64,000 bases of DNA from Cellulomonas sp. JZ18 (GTDB taxonomy: Bacteria > Actinomycetota > Actinomycetes > Actinomycetales > Cellulomonadaceae): the NCBI RefSeq assembly GCF_009720485.1, contig NZ_CP045245.1, forward strand, positions 2,790,001 through 2,854,000. The letters run 5' to 3'. The position numbers and the translations under genes are program-made. Position 1 is the stretch's first letter; every line of letters starts with the position of its first letter. The notes below the pieces were generated by a model that ran no database searches, was not told the origin of the DNA, and was given only the letters and a program-made list of their open reading frames with translations. Positions 61,198-64,000 of this stretch are shown one piece after another.

Positions 61198-62571
61198 GTG
61201 GCCAGCAAGAAGGACCTCATCGAGGCGCAGACGTTCAGCCGTCGCCGCCTGCTCACCGCCTTCACGTCGGGCGCGCCCGGGGGCAAGGAGCTCGAGCCCG
61301 CCAAGCCCCTGCGCGGCGTCGTCGCGGGACTCGCGCTCACCGCGCTCGTCGTCGTGGGCGGCCTCTTCTACGGCTTCCTGCGCCCGGGCCTGCCCACCGG
61401 CTGGGACAACAACCGGCTGGTCGTCGCGGAGGACACCGGTGCGCGCTACGTGAGCGTCGCCGGGACCCTGCACCCCGTCGCCAACGCCACGTCCGCCCGG
61501 CTCATCGTGCCCGCGGGCGAGTTCGACGTGATCACGACCAACGCCCAGCGGCTCGCGGACGCCCCGCTGGGACAGCCCGTCGGGATCGTCGGCGCGCCCG
61601 ACCAGCTGCCGCCCGCGGACCGGCTGCTCGGCACCGGCTGGGCCGCGTGCCTCGTGCTCGACGACGCGGAGGACGGCCCCGCCCAGGTCGCGACGACGCT
61701 GTCGGCGACGGCACCGGCCGTGGCCACCGACCAGGCCGCCGTGGTGCGGACCGAGGCCGGCACGGCCGTGCTGGTCGGTGGCACCGCCTTCCCCGTCGAC
61801 CCCGACGGCACCGACGCGGTCCTGCGCGCCATCGGGCTCGGCGACGCCGTCGTGCGGGACGTGACCGCCGCGTGGCTGCGGCTGTTCACGCCGGGCTCGG
61901 AGCTCGCGGCGATCGTCGTGCGCGACGCCGGCGACCCCGTCGAGGGCACCGGGCTGCGGGTCGGCCAGGTCCTGCACCCGGCCGGCTCCCCCGCCACGAC
62001 GCGGTTCCTCGTGCGCGAGGACGGCTCGCTCGCGCAGCTCAGCCCGCTGGCGTACCAGCTCTACCTGCTGGGCACGGGGTCCCAGCTCGGGGAGGCCGTC
62101 GACGTCTCCCCCGCCGACTTCGCGTCCCAGCCGAACTCGCCCACGCCCGCCGGCGCGGCGGACTGGCCGCGCGAGGAGATCGCACCGGTCCCGGACGCCG
62201 ACGTCCCGTGCGCCCTGGCGACCACCGACGACGGCCCGGGCACGGTCCTCGCGGTGGCGTCCGACGACGCGGTGGCCGCGAGCCCGGGCGTGCGCGTGGA
62301 CCACGGTGCCGGCGCGCTCGTGCGCGCAGCGGGGCGCGGGGCGCAGTCGAGCGGTGGTGTATACCTCGTCGACGCGACCGGCACGGCCTTCCCCGTCATC
62401 GGGGACGCCGACACGCTCGCACGGCTGGGCTACGCCGCCGAGGACCTCGGCGCCGTGACCGACGCGTGGGTCGACCTCCTGCCGACGGGTCCCGCCCTCT
62501 CCGTCGACGCGGCCACGCGCGGCATCACGGCGCCCGACCCCGACGCGACCGCGCAGGCGGACGCGGGGTGA
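61198..62571 (+). CDS. eccB: type VII secretion protein EccB
   Basis: 457 residues. The N terminus SKKDLIEAQTFSRRRLLTAFTSGAPGGKELEPAKP and a single membrane segment near residues 40-63 are standard for EccB, followed by a large extracytoplasmic domain. Segments such as GVYLVDATGTAFPVIGDADTLARLGY and LPTGPALSVDAAT match the family's repeated fold. EccB anchors the secretion complex on the outer face of the membrane. It is coupled to the second mycosin by a 4-nt GTGA overlap. Confidence 0.93.
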   Translation: MASKKDLIEAQTFSRRRLLTAFTSGAPGGKELEPAKPLRGVVAGLALTALVVVGGLFYGFLRPGLPTGWDNNRLVVAEDTGARYVSVAGTLHPVANATSARLIVPAGEFDVITTNAQRLADAPLGQPVGIVGAPDQLPPADRLLGTGWAACLVLDDAEDGPAQVATTLSATAPAVATDQAAVVRTEAGTAVLVGGTAFPVDPDGTDAVLRAIGLGDAVVRDVTAAWLRLFTPGSELAAIVVRDAGDPVEGTGLRVGQVLHPAGSPATTRFLVREDGSLAQLSPLAYQLYLLGTGSQLGEAVDVSPADFASQPNSPTPAGAADWPREEIAPVPDADVPCALATTDDGPGTVLAVASDDAVAASPGVRVDHGAGALVRAAGRGAQSSGGVYLVDATGTAFPVIGDADTLARLGYAAEDLGAVTDAWVDLLPTGPALSVDAATRGITAPDPDATAQADAG

Positions 62572-63824
62572 GGCGCGCGACCGCCGCCGCTGCGCTCGCC
62601 GGCCTCGGCACGGCCGCGCTGCTCGCGCTCGTCCCCACCGCGCCGGCCGTCGCGGCGACCACCGGCTGCCGCCCCGGCGACGTGCAGCTGGTCGCGCAGA
62701 CGCCGCCCGCGCTCGACCGGCTGCAGACCGACCTCGCGTGGGGCATCACGCGCGGGGCCGGCGTGCTCGTCGCGGTCGTCGACTCGGGCGTGGACGCCTC
62801 CAACCCGCACCTCACCGACGCGCTCGCGGGCGGGATCGACCTGGTCGGGGACGGCCTCGGCGCGAACGGCTACGCGGACCTGCACGGGCACGGCACGGCG
62901 GTGGCGGGCACGATCGCCGCGCGCGAGGTCGCCGGCTCGGGCGTCGTCGGGATCGCCCCCGAGGCGCGGCTGCTGTCGGTGCGGGTGTTCGCCTCCGACG
63001 ACGACAAGGCGCGTGAGGCGGGGTTCGGCCCGACCGCGCAGCGCCTGGCGGACGGGATCCGTGCCGCCGCGGACGCCGGTGCGAAGGTGGTCGCCGTCGC
63101 GATGTCGAGCCCGGCCGACGACCCGGCGCTCGTCGACGCCGTCGCGTACGCGCAGGCGCGCGGCGCGCTCGTGGTCGCCAGCGCGGGCAACGCCGGCGGG
63201 GAGTCCGCCGCCCGTTACCCGGCCGCCGCGCCGGGCGCGCTCGGTGTCACCGCCGTCGACGCCGCGGGCAACGGCACCGCCGCGACGTCCCACGGGCCGC
63301 ACGTGCGGGTCGCCGCACCGGGTCAGCAGGTGCTCACGAGCGCCGTCGGCGCCGGCGACTGCATGTACGCGCAGCAGGAGCCCCGGGCGAGCTTCGCGAC
63401 GGGGTACGCCGCGGGGGCGGCCGCCCTGGTCGCCGCGGCGCACCCCGACGAGCCGCCCGCCCGGTGGGCCCACCGCCTCGAGGCGACCGCGGCGCGCCCG
63501 GACCCGGACCACCGGGACGACGTCGTCGGCTGGGGCGTCGTGCAGCCGTACGAGGCGATCGTCCTGGTGCCCGACGCCTCGATCCGGGGACCGGTGGACC
63601 CGGTGACGGGCGCGACGCCGGTCGCGGTGCGGCCGGCCGTCGCCGCACCGCGCGTGCGCCCGTCCGAGGACCCGTGGGCCCCGGCGCGCGACATGGGCGC
63701 GCTCGTCACGGTGCTCGCGCTGAGCACGGCGGGCGTGCTCGGCGCCGTCGTCGTGCTGCGCACCCGCCGGGCCGACGCCGACGCGCCACCGGCGGACGCC
63801 GACGCGCCGACGTCAGCCGAGTAG
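62568..63824 (+). CDS. mycP: type VII secretion mycosin (subtilisin-like protease), plus-arm copy
   Basis: 418 residues. A signal peptide (ATAAAALAGLGTAALLALVPTAPAVA) is followed by the subtilisin domain with Asp72 in VAVVDSGVD, His108 in LHGHGTAVAG and Ser275. The serine motif is altered: RASFATGYAAG in place of the usual GTSFATPYVAG, losing the Gly-Thr before Ser and the Pro after it, so activity may be reduced. A C-terminal membrane segment and an Ala/Asp-rich tail end the protein. A second mycosin in one locus is unusual; see 56904-58304. Confidence 0.92.
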   Translation: MRRATAAAALAGLGTAALLALVPTAPAVAATTGCRPGDVQLVAQTPPALDRLQTDLAWGITRGAGVLVAVVDSGVDASNPHLTDALAGGIDLVGDGLGANGYADLHGHGTAVAGTIAAREVAGSGVVGIAPEARLLSVRVFASDDDKAREAGFGPTAQRLADGIRAAADAGAKVVAVAMSSPADDPALVDAVAYAQARGALVVASAGNAGGESAARYPAAAPGALGVTAVDAAGNGTAATSHGPHVRVAAPGQQVLTSAVGAGDCMYAQQEPRASFATGYAAGAAALVAAAHPDEPPARWAHRLEATAARPDPDHRDDVVGWGVVQPYEAIVLVPDASIRGPVDPVTGATPVAVRPAVAAPRVRPSEDPWAPARDMGALVTVLALSTAGVLGAVVVLRTRRADADAPPADADAPTSAE

Positions 63825-64000
63825 CGCCCGCACCACCAGCACCAGCCCGGCGACGCAGGTCACCGACACCACGACGACGGCGACCACGGCCGCCCGCGCC
63901 CACCGGCGCGCAGTCCCGGCCACCGACCGCATGGCCGCGGCCTCGCCGCGCAGCGCCGCGGTGCCCTCGACCGCGGCGACCTCCGCCGGCGGGGGCGGCA
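63813..64000 (-). CDS. C-terminal end of a membrane protein, continues outside window
   Basis: About 61 residues are visible: a Pro/Ala/Glu-rich stretch, the segment ALRGEAAAMRSVAGTARRWAR, then one membrane helix AAVVAVVVVSVTCVAGLVLVV and a short RALLG end at the TGA (63813-63815). Its stop lies inside the end of the second mycosin gene (12-nt convergent overlap). It is possibly another T7SS part with a C-terminal anchor, but the family cannot be told from this fragment. Confidence 0.5.
   Translation of the reverse strand, partial: PPPPAEVAAVEGTAALRGEAAAMRSVAGTARRWARAAVVAVVVVSVTCVAGLVLVVRALLG

Overview
The window is about 74% GC by eye. Its gene set points to a high-GC Actinobacterium of the Micrococcales, most like a Cellulomonas-type soil bacterium: an ilvBNC operon with a leader peptide, a mycobacterial-type DHAD, gatCAB, NAD-dependent LigA, a type VII secretion system, sugar ABC/glycosidase operons and many leaderless promoters. 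The genus is inferred from content; no rRNA or other taxonomic marker is present. No IS element, prophage, tRNA or CRISPR array was seen.

Layout. 1-3275: ilvBNC (ilvC cut by the window edge) behind a leaderless Ile/Leu/Val leader peptide and an attenuator. 3376-6965: a compact type III polyketide cluster (UbiA prenyltransferase divergent from PKS, methyltransferase and flavoprotein) that resembles phenolic-lipid loci. 7038-12184: an AMIN-like lipoprotein, an ABC-2 exporter, a GH13 glucosidase and a flavin-type protein. 12248-18544: two different dihydroxyacid dehydratases on either side of a GGDEF-EAL protein. 18596-25346: a binding protein/two permeases/GH3 beta-glycosidase operon with a divergent LacI regulator and a perfect 20-bp operator. 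25364-34173: a peptide transporter, photolyase, 2-hydroxyacid dehydrogenase, acetyltransferase, gatCAB and a conserved small protein. 34251-41554: a ribose-type ABC system with Gfo/Idh dehydrogenase, TIM-barrel isomerase and a divergent ROK regulator. 41643-45993: a double acetyltransferase and an unrecognised overlapping operon. 45990-48370: ligA. 48437-64000: a type VII secretion locus in two divergent arms. The minus arm holds two WXG100 proteins, a small helical protein, a mycosin, a Gly-rich protein, EccD, a zinc-ribbon/RDD/FHA protein and EccC. The plus arm holds a second EccD-like protein, EccB and a second mycosin.

Three themes recur. First, many operons start with a TANNNT -10 box 6-7 nt before the start codon, so leaderless mRNAs look common. 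Second, perfect GC-rich hairpins of 12-16 bp lie between genes of the same operon (binding protein/permease, permease/GH3, binding protein/dehydrogenase, esx/secretion genes) and could set unequal expression. Third, five otherwise intact genes (lacI-type, Gfo/Idh, rbsC-type permease, double GNAT, ligA) each need exactly one extra G or C to read through. That suggests sequence error rather than five real mutations, since ligA is normally essential.
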